DNA from: Ignavibacteria bacterium UBA5771
GTDB taxonomy: Bacteria; Bacteroidota; Ignavibacteria; Kapaibacteriales; UBA2268
Length of the DNA stretch: 17,315 nucleotides
NCBI GenBank assembly: GCA_002418685.1
Contig: DIEP01000076.1
Span: forward strand, 1 to 17,315
Direction of reading: 5' to 3'
Shown: piece by piece, positions 1 through 6,559 of the stretch
Numbering within the stretch: the first letter of the stretch is position 1
Layout of the letters: the number at the start of each line of letters is the position of its first letter
Notes under the pieces: model-generated
Databases searched by the model: none
Told to the model about the DNA's origin: nothing
The model's input: only the letters and a program-made list of their open reading frames with translations
Program-made: the position numbers and the translations under genes

Positions 1-353
1 TATTGATATGGTTTCTTTATGCTTTGCCATTGTATATAATGTTCTATGCGTTCAGTTTTGCTACGCATGGATTAGATTTTCTTGATTCAGTTCTCCTACT
101 TGTATCTTCGGGAATCGCATTTACAATTGCGCCCACTCCTGGTTCTATTGGTGTCTTCCATATTGTTGTGAAAATAATATTGGTTAACTTCTATGGGATA
201 GACCCTGCTCAGGCATTAGCTTTTGCAACAGTCAATCACGGAGTAGGGTATCTCGTTCAAATTGTTATTGGGGGGTATTATATTATAAAGGATGGAATTG
301 TAAAAAATATCTTCAATATTTCATTGAAAAAAATTCCACAAGAAACAAAGTAA
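1..353 (+). CDS. Flippase-like integral membrane protein, C-terminal part (left edge cuts it)
   Basis: The reading frame is open to the left edge (first full codon at base 3) and ends with TAA, so only the last ~117 residues are present. They are very hydrophobic, with about three membrane segments and a short basic tail. A central PTPGSIGVFH segment followed by a G-rich helix near the end (HGVGYLVQIVIGG) is typical of the C-terminus of the lysylphosphatidylglycerol synthase TM region / flippase-like family (UPF0104, PF03706). Members are inner-membrane proteins thought to move or modify lipids; substrates are mostly unknown. Family assignment is from motif memory. The TTG at base 3 is simply the first codon in view, not a supported start. 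Confidence 0.7.
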   Translation, partial: LIWFLYALPLYIMFYAFSFATHGLDFLDSVLLLVSSGIAFTIAPTPGSIGVFHIVVKIILVNFYGIDPAQALAFATVNHGVGYLVQIVIGGYYIIKDGIVKNIFNISLKKIPQETK

Positions 354-380
354 TAGAAATTCTATTCTAAATTATTTTTA

Positions 381-388
381 TATTTTTG
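381..388 (+). promoter_or_regulatory. Candidate Bacteroidota-type -7 element (TATTTTTG)
   Basis: TATTTTTG matches TANNTTTG exactly and lies 29 bases before the ATG at 418. No TTTG is seen at the expected -33 spacing, and the DNA is AT-rich, so a chance match is quite possible. Confidence 0.25.
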
Positions 389-417
389 TAATATTATTTA
401 CAAAATTGGATTTCATA

Positions 418-894
418 ATGGCTCTGAAATCAAAAATCCCATTTAGAGAAAAACTGGATAAACCAGAAAGTCCGCAATACATTCAAATCAAACCTGAGCA
501 AGAAAAAAGATGGGGGAAAGGTATAATGGTTATTTCCACCCCACGTGAAATTCAGGATATAATTCGGTCTATCCCTACGGGGAAATTATTAACAATGGAT
601 TCCCTCAGAAATATTATAAGTTTAAAACATAATGTTGATATTACATGCCCACTTACAACAGGAATTTTTCTTCGCATTTTAGCAGAAGCATGTGAAGAAT
701 CAAGGAATCAAAATATCACAAAAGATTTTGTCACATATTGGAGAGTTTTACAGAAAGATGGATCTATCAATCCGAAATTTCCAGGCGGGTTAATTTTTCA
801 ATCACAGCTTTTGGAATCCGAAGGATTTCACATTATAAAAAAAGGAGAGAATAAATACTTTGTTTCTAATTTTCAAAGCTATATTCTGCACTAA
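418..894 (+). CDS. MGMT-family (alkyltransferase-like fold) protein lacking the PCHR active site
   Basis: 158 residues. Residues ~38-100 (from STPREIQDIIRSIPTGKLLT) fit the winged-helix DNA-binding domain of O6-methylguanine-DNA methyltransferases, where a helix and the 'iP.Gk..T' turn precede the recognition helix. The alkyl-accepting PCHR motif is absent. The cysteine in TCPLTTGIF is at a different place, so the protein should not transfer alkyl groups in the usual way. The C-terminal half (YWRVLQKDG, NPKFPGG, LLESEGF) resembles short proteins annotated 'MGMT family protein' in Bacteroidota, from memory. It may bind DNA or a damaged base, but this is inference. An in-frame TTG at 406 would add four residues; I prefer the ATG at 418. 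There is no clear ribosome binding site. It stands alone between the flippase gene and the convergent panC operon. Confidence 0.7.
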   Translation: MALKSKIPFREKLDKPESPQYIQIKPEQEKRWGKGIMVISTPREIQDIIRSIPTGKLLTMDSLRNIISLKHNVDITCPLTTGIFLRILAEACEESRNQNITKDFVTYWRVLQKDGSINPKFPGGLIFQSQLLESEGFHIIKKGENKYFVSNFQSYILH

Positions 895-994
895 ATATTT
901 ATAAACCTTTTAAATTTGTTTTAAAAATTGCTAAAGAAATTTTCCAATATTTAATACAATAGTCAATATCTTAAAAAGTGATTTGCCAAAAACA

Positions 995-1858
995 TTAGAT
1001 ATGAGAAGGAATCTTAATAATTGAATTGTCAATCAATCTTGTTCTACCAATATACACAGCGACAAGTATGACTATTTCTTCTCCAGGGAAAAATTCATCA
1101 GGAGTCTCAAGATTACCCGCCCTTGAAGTATTAATATAATCCACTTTTATATCTTGGACTGTTCTTATAATTGAGAGCACTATCGAATTAATCATTTTTC
1201 GCTTACGTTCGCCTTTTGCAATTGCTTTCTTTGCAGCTTCAAGAGCAAGGAAAATTGTTCCAGCTTTATCTTTTTCTTCATCACTTAAATATCGATTTCG
1301 AGAACTCATTGCCAAACCATTTGGTTCACGGTAAATCGGACAAACAATCATTGACACAGGAAGATTCAAATCCTCAATTAACCTTTTGATTACAAGCGTT
1401 TGCTGATAATCTTTTTGTCCGAAGATAGCATAGTCAGATCGTGTTATTTCGAAAAGTTTCAGCACAACTAATGCCACTCCATCAAAATGCGTTGGGCGAC
1501 TTGCTCCTTCAAATACTTCGGTAATTTTAGAAATATGTATAGATGTTGAAAATCCGATTGGATACATACTTGAAATGTCAGGTGCAAACAAATAATCAAC
1601 GTTTCTTGCTTCGAGCATATTTTTATCATGTTCGAAATCCCTTGGATATGACTCAAAATCTTCGTTGGGTGCGAATTGTTTTGGGTTTACAAATAGGGAA
1701 GTAATCACTATATCTGCAAGTTCTCTTGCTTTATCTGTGAGTGACAAATGACCTTCGTGCAAAAATCCCATTGTTGGAACAATCGCGATTGTTTTTCCTT
1801 CGGCTCTTAATTTCAAAGAAATGCTTTGCATTTCTCTTGCATTTTTAATGATTTCCAT
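995..1858 (-). CDS. panC: Pantothenate synthetase (pantoate--beta-alanine ligase)
   Basis: Cytoplasmic enzyme joining pantoate and beta-alanine with ATP to give pantothenate, the CoA precursor. At 287 aa it is the usual family length. Visible motifs are PTMGFLHEGH at residues 28-37, with the HxGH nucleotide-binding histidines H34 and H37; SLFVNPKQFAPNEDF at 54-68; SRPTHFDGV at 120-128; FGQKDYQQ at 146-153; and the KMSKS-like SSRN at 185-188. All core features are intact. The ATG follows the TAA of yigZ with no base between (TAAATG in gene direction), so translational coupling is likely. It is last in the aroE-fusion/yigZ/panC operon. No panB or panD is present in the window. Confidence 0.97.
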   Translation of the reverse strand: MEIIKNAREMQSISLKLRAEGKTIAIVPTMGFLHEGHLSLTDKARELADIVITSLFVNPKQFAPNEDFESYPRDFEHDKNMLEARNVDYLFAPDISSMYPIGFSTSIHISKITEVFEGASRPTHFDGVALVVLKLFEITRSDYAIFGQKDYQQTLVIKRLIEDLNLPVSMIVCPIYREPNGLAMSSRNRYLSDEEKDKAGTIFLALEAAKKAIAKGERKRKMINSIVLSIIRTVQDIKVDYINTSRAGNLETPDEFFPGEEIVILVAVYIGRTRLIDNSIIKIPSHI

Positions 1859-2488
1859 TTAGTTCTCTATTATTTCAAAATGAATTTGTCCATTAGTTTT
1901 GCGAATTATTTCATTTTCAAATTCACAAATTCTCGAAATTAACACATTTGGATAGAATTCAACATATTCAGAATAAATTTCATCATAATTAGTTGTGAAT
2001 TCTTCAAAAATTTTTTTCAAGATATTTATATTATTATAATCTGTGATAATTTTATACATTTTTGTTAAAAATACTTGACGGGGTGTGGCTTGTGAAAGAA
2101 CAGAAAACGAAGCATCATAAAATGCTCGATGAAGCGGACCTACCCCCAATTTTATTCCACCAAAATATCGAGTCACAACAACTAACACATTAGTATAATG
2201 GAAGTGGTCAATTGCTTGCAAGATTGGTTTGCCTGCTGTCCCACTTGGCTCACCATCATCAGAATAGTGGTAAATTTTATCATCAGATCCAATTCTATAT
2301 GCAAAGCAATGATGATTTGCTGTATAATGCTCTTTATGAATTTGGATTAATATATTATCGATCTCATCTTTTGATTGAACAGGGAAGCATTGTGCGAGAA
2401 AGCGGGATTTTTTTACCATTATTTCATTAATGGCAGGCGCAAGAATTGTGAGATAGCTGTCTGAAATATTTGGAGATAAATTGGGCAA
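1859..2488 (-). CDS. yigZ: IMPACT/YigZ family protein (UPF0029)
   Basis: 209 residues. The N-terminal ~125 residues carry the UPF0029 signatures in order: VKKSRFLAQ at 25-33, HHCFAYRIG near 59-67, then YSDDGEPSGTAGKPIL and VVVTRYFGGIKLGVG. Residues ~140-209 form the smaller ferredoxin-like second domain usual in bacterial YigZ. The biochemical role is not settled; the eukaryotic relative IMPACT binds GCN1, and nucleic acid or ribosome binding has been proposed for bacterial members. The start is TTG at 2488; no in-frame ATG lies between it and the aroE stop, and the next ATG (residue 24) would cut the family's conserved first strand (YLTILAP). It lies 22 bases behind the aroE fusion and abuts panC, so all three are probably cotranscribed. 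Confidence 0.9.
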   Translation of the reverse strand: MPNLSPNISDSYLTILAPAINEIMVKKSRFLAQCFPVQSKDEIDNILIQIHKEHYTANHHCFAYRIGSDDKIYHYSDDGEPSGTAGKPILQAIDHFHYTNVLVVVTRYFGGIKLGVGPLHRAFYDASFSVLSQATPRQVFLTKMYKIITDYNNINILKKIFEEFTTNYDEIYSEYVEFYPNVLISRICEFENEIIRKTNGQIHFEIIEN

Positions 2489-2510
2489 TTTGCTTATCCA
2501 ATTTTTAAAT

Positions 2511-3713
2511 TTATATAATTCTCTCGATTTCGGAAATTAACCTTTCCTTTGATTCTTCAATGTCAGGAGATAAAATGAAAACAAAATCGGAATTAGCGAA
2601 ATTAAAATCATTTTGATCTTTATCGATATAGGATGGATCATAAATCCAAATTATACTTCCCAATCCTTTGAGAAGTTCTAAATTGTTCGAATCGCTTATT
2701 ATACGATTATCTACCGAAATTATAAATTTATCGTCGGAATTTTGAATCTGCTTGTTTGTTTTTTGCAGAATCTTGCTCTCAATTTCATTGACTAGATTTT
2801 CATTATTGGTCACGGCTTTACTAATTTCCTCATTAATATTGATAAAATAGAAATCTAATTCGGATGCAATTTGCTGCAAAAGTTTGTTCCCCATACTCTC
2901 AGAAGAGTTGATGAAAATAAAATTTTTGTATTTTTTATCAGGTTTACTTAAAAATTCTTCTTTATAACCATCTTTTTGGGGATGTATTCCCGTAAACATT
3001 TCAAATGAAAGAAGCACTTGATTTATTAACCAGTTATACCCTGAAATAAATATATAATTAAAATTATTCTGATTAGAATGAAAAAATGAACTGTGATAAA
3101 TTGTATCAATAATAGTTTGATGCTTAGAGAATTTTAATTCCGTTAATATCTTAGAATTAGGGGGTATAGTTGATATAATATAGTCAAATTTATCAAGTTG
3201 TTGAATTAATTTATTGTCATTTAAATAAGAAACTGAAAGATCGTCAGCAGCTTTTCGTGCTTTTTCTTCATCTCTGTCCCATATATAAATTTTGGCATTT
3301 AAGTTTTTAATTGCAAATGCAGCAGTCAGGGCAGCAGAACCAGAGCCGAGAATGACTACTTTTTTCTTGTTAAATATTAACTTTTGATCCCAAATAGTTT
3401 GCAAGATACCGAAGTAATCAGTATTATACCCTACAAAACTATCATTAGTTAAAAGTATAGTATTGACAGAATTGAGGTTGCTGGCTTGGTAATCGATTTT
3501 CGTGAGCAATTCCATTATTGATTTTTTTAGAGGAGTAGTAATATTTAGTCCTTTTAAATCAATAACTTTGGAAAAATTGATTATGCTTTGGCTATTGGGG
3601 GTCGAAATGGGAATATATTTAAGTTCTATGGAATACTTTTCCGATAGCAGTTGAAATAGTTCAGTGCTTCTGGTATGAAATACAGGATTTCCCGCAATAC
3701 CCAATTTTAGCAT
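2511..3713 (-). CDS. aroE: Shikimate dehydrogenase fused to a degenerate shikimate-kinase-like domain
   Basis: 400 residues, about 130 longer than AroE. Residues 1-245 are an AroE: substrate loop GNPVFHTRS (8-16), TTPLKK with the catalytic lysine K63, N84 in SVNTI, NTD with D99, Rossmann loop GSGSAA (123-128), and Q232 near the end. The usual NADP-binding NRT is DRD (146-148), which may favour NAD. After a lysine-rich linker, residues 263-400 follow the shikimate kinase scaffold (strand, LLQQIASELDFYF, NEEI, then VIIxxxN-like and YxxxAD-like tail segments). The P-loop position reads NSSESMGNK, DxD reads NIN (292-294), GGG is VDN, and the lid with its arginines is missing. The second half therefore cannot be a normal kinase. 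The first half should reduce 3-dehydroshikimate in the aromatic pathway. The gene heads the operon with yigZ and panC, and the frame is uninterrupted. Confidence 0.85.
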   Translation of the reverse strand: MLKLGIAGNPVFHTRSTELFQLLSEKYSIELKYIPISTPNSQSIINFSKVIDLKGLNITTPLKKSIMELLTKIDYQASNLNSVNTILLTNDSFVGYNTDYFGILQTIWDQKLIFNKKKVVILGSGSAALTAAFAIKNLNAKIYIWDRDEEKARKAADDLSVSYLNDNKLIQQLDKFDYIISTIPPNSKILTELKFSKHQTIIDTIYHSSFFHSNQNNFNYIFISGYNWLINQVLLSFEMFTGIHPQKDGYKEEFLSKPDKKYKNFIFINSSESMGNKLLQQIASELDFYFININEEISKAVTNNENLVNEIESKILQKTNKQIQNSDDKFIISVDNRIISDSNNLELLKGLGSIIWIYDPSYIDKDQNDFNFANSDFVFILSPDIEESKERLISEIERII

Positions 3714-3749
3714 TATCGATTATTTTAGTAATAAATATTTTTTTAGGAG

Positions 3750-3879
3750 TGAGTTGTCTCACATAGGTCATATTTGTAATTTTCAGTGAAATGCAATGAA
3801 AAATTTATAAATCCTTCATTTTTAATTATATTCATAACTTGGTTAAGAACTACAAATATATTCTTTATGAGACAACTCA
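3750..3879. repeat. 130-bp MITE-like element with imperfect ~36-bp terminal inverted repeats
   Basis: TGAGTTGTCTCA (3750-3761) is repeated in reverse as TGAGACAACTCA (3868-3879). At exactly the same offset inside each end, ATATTTGTA (3770-3778) pairs with TACAAATAT (3851-3859). Each 12-mer is also nearly self-complementary (TGAG/CTCA around a 4-base core). No open frame lies inside and no clear target-site duplication is seen. It sits between the groES end and the aroE start. It could be a miniature transposable element or a long RNA hairpin. Confidence 0.5.
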
Positions 3880-3900
3880 TATTAAATTATTTTTTTAAAT

Positions 3901-3923
3901 GGAGTTAAGATTGCATTAACTCC
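3901..3923 (-). terminator. Hairpin terminator behind groES
   Basis: GGAGTTAA and TTAACTCC form a perfect 8-bp stem around the 7-base loop GATTGCA, starting 15 bases past the groES stop. In the groES direction the following bases are A-rich rather than a U tract, so this is an imperfect intrinsic terminator or an mRNA 3'-end stabiliser. Confidence 0.55.
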
Positions 3924-3937
3924 TTACAAGAATTGTT

Positions 3938-4210
3938 TTAGTCAATTATCTTGGCAAGAACATCTGAGTATTGGATGATTTTCAGGTCTTTATTATCGAT
4001 TGTAATTTCGTCTCCACCATATTTTGCATATATCACAGTATCACCGACTTTGAAATTGTTTGTCACGTCTTCACTTGTGCCAATTTCAATGACTTTGCCT
4101 GTGATTGGTTTCTCTTTTGCTGTATCAGGAATAATTATTCCACTCTCTGTTTGTTTTTGAAGTTCAAGTGGTTGAACAAGTATGCGATCTCCGATTGGTT
4201 TGATTGTCAT
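3938..4210 (-). CDS. groES: Co-chaperonin GroES
   Basis: Ten-kilodalton lid of the GroEL folding chamber. At 90 aa it is slightly short for the family (~95). It has the N-terminal IKPIGDRILVQPLE signature, the mobile loop and hydrophobic GroEL-contact segment TESGIIIPDTAKEKP (residues ~21-35), then GKVIEIG, KVGDTVIYAKYGG and the C-terminal strand YSDVLAKI. The start is ATG at 4210, with a GGAG ribosome binding site ending 8 bases upstream. No groEL follows: downstream are a hairpin, a 130-bp inverted-repeat element and then aroE. GroEL must be elsewhere. No CIRCE (HrcA) element is visible upstream; a different 8-bp inverted repeat lies about 90 bases before the start. Confidence 0.97.
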   Translation of the reverse strand: MTIKPIGDRILVQPLELQKQTESGIIIPDTAKEKPITGKVIEIGTSEDVTNNFKVGDTVIYAKYGGDEITIDNKDLKIIQYSDVLAKIID

Positions 4211-4300
4211 AATATTTCTCCGTATTTGTAATAATAATAATAATTTTATTTAATTAAATTTTTTGTTTAGTTATTGATTTCTTTCTGAACTATACGTGAT

Positions 4301-4335
4301 ATAAGTCGGCTTTGAAAATATAATTAGCGACTTAT
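4301..4335. promoter_or_regulatory. Inverted repeat in the groES/arsR divergent region, possible operator
   Basis: ATAAGTCG (4301-4308) and CGACTTAT (4328-4335) are perfect 8-bp arms around 19 bases. A further ACTTATACCACGAAT copy lies at 4365-4379, and the first arm's outer flank reads in reverse as ACTTATATCACG (4295-4306). Repeated ACTTAT boxes between divergent genes suit a regulator site, perhaps for the adjacent ArsR protein; this is inference. Confidence 0.35.
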
Positions 4336-4438
4336 TCGTTTTTATAAATTATCTTTATGTAATTACTTATACCACGAATTATATTAATACATTTTAAACG
4401 AAAAAAAGCAAAAATTATTTTTTAAACAAAATCACTAA

Positions 4439-4735
4439 ATGGACAAATTTATATTACAGCAAGAAAATATACATCAACTAGCCGAAAAATTCAAAGTTCT
4501 TGGGGAAGAGACAAGATTGAAAATTATTCGCTGTCTGGAAAAGGGAGATAAATCAGTAAATGAAATTGTTGCCGATACAGGTCTGCTGCAAGCAAATGTT
4601 TCTAAACATTTAAAAATACTTGAAAAATTTAACATTGTTGCATACAAGAATGAATCTCATTCCCATATATATCAAATCTCAGATCCAAAAATTCTTCAAA
4701 TTTGCAAAATTATATGTGAAGATGATAGCCAATAA
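4439..4735 (+). CDS. ArsR/SmtB-family winged-helix regulator
   Basis: 98 residues, the whole length being one ArsR domain: FKVLGEETRLKIIRCLEKG (helices 1-2, residues ~19-37), SVNEIVADTGLLQANVSKHL (helix-turn-helix, ~39-58) and the LEKFNIVAYKNESHSHIYQI beta wing. The usual metal-sensing ELCxCDL segment in the recognition helix is SVNEIVADT, with no cysteine. Cysteines occur only at C31 and in CKIIC near the end, so a classical arsenic or zinc alpha-3 site is absent and the signal is unknown. It is probably a dimeric DNA-binding repressor. The ATG at 4439 begins the first full-length frame, without a clear ribosome binding site. The gene overlaps the next one (plsC) by 14 bases, implying one transcript with plsC and speB. 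Confidence 0.9.
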   Translation: MDKFILQQENIHQLAEKFKVLGEETRLKIIRCLEKGDKSVNEIVADTGLLQANVSKHLKILEKFNIVAYKNESHSHIYQISDPKILQICKIICEDDSQ

Positions 4736-5468
4736 ATTATCTTTTTTTCCGAAAGGTTTGAGAATTCTTTGGAGCATCATTTTTTATGGTGGCTCAACTG
4801 TTTTATTATCTGAAAAAAATAGGACACAAAAATTCTATATATATGCAAAAGGTTGGGGGAAAAGTATGTTGAAAATCGTAGGTGCAAAGCTTCAGATAGA
4901 AGGATTAGAAAATATCAACCCCGACAAAAGCTACATCTTCATTTCAAATCATTCCAATTTATTCGATATTCCCATCTTGCAGGCAACTCTTCCTAATGAT
5001 TTTCGAATAATTTATAAAAAAGAGCTTGAGAAAATTCCTTTCTTTGGGCTTGTGCTTAAAAAATCCCCTTATATCTCCATTGAAAGAGAAGGTACAAAAA
5101 GTACTATGAGCAGTTTGAATGTAGCCATTTCTCAAATTCAAAGCGGAGCTTCTGTTCTTGTTTTTCCAGAGGGCACTCGCTCGAAAGATGGCTCACTTGG
5201 CAAATTTAAAAGGGGGGCTTTTTTGCTTGCATTTCGTGGTGGAAAACCAATCGTCCCCATTACAATTATCGGTTCAAACAAAATATTTCCAAAAGGCAAA
5301 TTGGAATTTAACAGGACAAAAATTAGAGTGATAATTGATAAACCAATTGAAGTTACTTCGATGCAAAATAAAACAGCCGAAAACGAAACAATGGAAAAAA
5401 TTCATTCAATAATTAGTGATAATTTAAATTTAAAGGTAATTAATGATTCTCGAAGTCTTACATCCTGA
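4722..5468 (+). CDS. plsC: 1-acyl-sn-glycerol-3-phosphate acyltransferase
   Basis: 248 residues. It transfers an acyl chain to lysophosphatidate to make phosphatidate for membrane lipids. Motif I is NHSNLFD, with the catalytic H77 and D82 (HxxxxD); motif II is KKELEKIPFFG (99-109); motif III is FPEGTRSKDG (148-157); motif IV is VPITI (178-182). One hydrophobic N-terminal segment (~13-30) suggests inner-membrane attachment. I place the start at ATG 4722 (MIANKLSFF); the same frame is open further upstream, but that part lies fully within arsR and has no family similarity. The overlap with arsR is 14 bases and with speB 26 bases, so translation is probably coupled. Specificity for lysophosphatidate rather than another lyso-lipid is inferred from the motifs. 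Confidence 0.93.
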   Translation: MIANKLSFFPKGLRILWSIIFYGGSTVLLSEKNRTQKFYIYAKGWGKSMLKIVGAKLQIEGLENINPDKSYIFISNHSNLFDIPILQATLPNDFRIIYKKELEKIPFFGLVLKKSPYISIEREGTKSTMSSLNVAISQIQSGASVLVFPEGTRSKDGSLGKFKRGAFLLAFRGGKPIVPITIIGSNKIFPKGKLEFNRTKIRVIIDKPIEVTSMQNKTAENETMEKIHSIISDNLNLKVINDSRSLTS

Positions 5469-6339
5469 CAGCAATTTTCTGGCAATTCCTGAGAACGTTT
5501 CTACGCTTGATAACTCTGAAATTGTTATTCTTCCCGCACCTTATGAGCATACAACAAGTTTTGGGAAAGGTGCAGCAAATGGTCCCGATGCTATTCTCCA
5601 AGCATCTGCTTATGTTGAATTTTATGATGATGAATTTGATAAGGAAGTATGTTTTGAAAAGGGAATTGCTACTATTCATCCGATTGATTTTACAAATTTG
5701 ATCGATAAAAACGCAATAAACTCGGTTTATCAAGTTGTAAAACATTTAATTAAACAAAAGAAATTTGTTGTTACACTTGGCGGAGAGCATACAATCGCAA
5801 TCGCACCGATAAAAGCCCATTACGAAGAGCATTTGCAAATGAGCTTGCTGCAATTCGATGCTCATTCAGACCTTCGAGAAACTTATGAAGATTCGCCTTA
5901 TTCGCATGCTTGTGCAATGGCTCGAGTCGCTGAATTCTTGCCAACAAAAAATATAACACAGGTTGGAATCCGTGCTCAATGTATTGAAGAATCGCAATTT
6001 ATTAAAGCTAATAATATCAATACTTTTTATGCTTCGGGCATTAGAAATCATAAATATGGAGAGAATTGGGTAAATGAAGTTATTTCAACTCTAAATGACG
6101 AGATATATATTACATTTGATTTGGACGCTTTAGACCCATCAATAATTCCTTCCACAGGGACACCTGAACCCGATGGATTGACTTATAAGGATATTATGGA
6201 TATACTCGGGGCAATTCGTAATTCAAATAAGAGAATCGTTGGTTTTGACGTTGTCGAACTTGCACCAATACAAGGCTTGCACCATTCAGAATTAACCGCT
6301 GCGCGTTTGGTTTATAAAATGTTGAATTTTATTTTTTAA
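5443..6339 (+). CDS. speB: Agmatinase / ureohydrolase (arginase superfamily)
   Basis: 298 residues, full length for an agmatinase. The superfamily hydrolyses guanidino compounds with two Mn2+ ions; agmatinase gives putrescine and urea. The metal ligands are all visible: GGEHT with H116, DAHSD with D139, H141 and D143, and FDLDALDPS with D226 and D228. SHACAM (154-159, H155) and PEPDGL (241-246) match the agmatinase side of the family rather than arginase, but a formiminoglutamase-like substrate cannot be excluded. The start is ATG at 5443, preceded by an AAAGG site, inside the end of plsC (26-base overlap). The fourth operon gene, a small winged-helix protein, starts 40 bases later. No speA (arginine decarboxylase) is in the window. 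Confidence 0.9.
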   Translation: MILEVLHPDSNFLAIPENVSTLDNSEIVILPAPYEHTTSFGKGAANGPDAILQASAYVEFYDDEFDKEVCFEKGIATIHPIDFTNLIDKNAINSVYQVVKHLIKQKKFVVTLGGEHTIAIAPIKAHYEEHLQMSLLQFDAHSDLRETYEDSPYSHACAMARVAEFLPTKNITQVGIRAQCIEESQFIKANNINTFYASGIRNHKYGENWVNEVISTLNDEIYITFDLDALDPSIIPSTGTPEPDGLTYKDIMDILGAIRNSNKRIVGFDVVELAPIQGLHHSELTAARLVYKMLNFIF

Positions 6340-6379
6340 AAATTAGTAATTTAGTAGTTTAATAAAATATATATAAAAA

Positions 6380-6556
6380 ATGGAAACAACAGAAGTAATT
6401 TTTAACGCAATGAAAAACTCAGCTAAACCTCTCAGCAATGGGGAAATTGAAAAGTTGACAGGTTTGGACAAAAAGGAAATCGAAAAAGCAATGAAAAAGC
6501 TGAAAGATGCTGATAGGATAATATCTCCCAAGAGATGTTATTGGCAGCCAAAATAA
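6380..6556 (+). CDS. Small winged-helix protein, 58 aa
   Basis: ATG at 6380 to TAA at 6554-6556, giving METTEVIFNAMKNSAKPLSN and continuing to the end RCYWQPK. The sequence is a compact helix-turn-helix: helix 1 (~4-15), KPLSNGEIEKLTGLDKKEIE (a DNA-binding type turn, ~16-35), the KAMKKLKDADRI helix, and an SPKRCYWQPK wing. Short stand-alone proteins ending in SPKRCY-x-x-P are known to me from many anaerobes, annotated as MarR-like or hypothetical; the function is unknown. It follows speB by 40 bases on the same strand and ends 3 bases before the convergent PAS gene. It is below the usual length cut-off and easily missed. Confidence 0.75.
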   Translation: METTEVIFNAMKNSAKPLSNGEIEKLTGLDKKEIEKAMKKLKDADRIISPKRCYWQPK

Positions 6557-6559
6557 TTT

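Noticed and set aside
353..365. Palindrome ATAGAA-A-TTCTAT after the flippase stop
   Set aside because: A one-base loop cannot form a hairpin and 6-bp A/T arms are expected by chance in this base composition.
4211..4438. CIRCE heat-shock operator upstream of groES
   Set aside because: The TTAGCACTC/GAGTGCTAA arms are absent; the inverted repeat present has an unrelated sequence and 19-base spacing.
4620..4721. N-terminal extension of plsC by 34 codons
   Set aside because: It lies wholly inside arsR in another frame and has no resemblance to acyltransferase N-termini; ATG 4722 gives a normal-length protein.
4439..4735. Arsenic- or metal-resistance locus
   Set aside because: The ArsR protein lacks the ELCxCDL-type cysteine pair, and its operon partners are a lipid acyltransferase and a ureohydrolase, not efflux or reductase genes.
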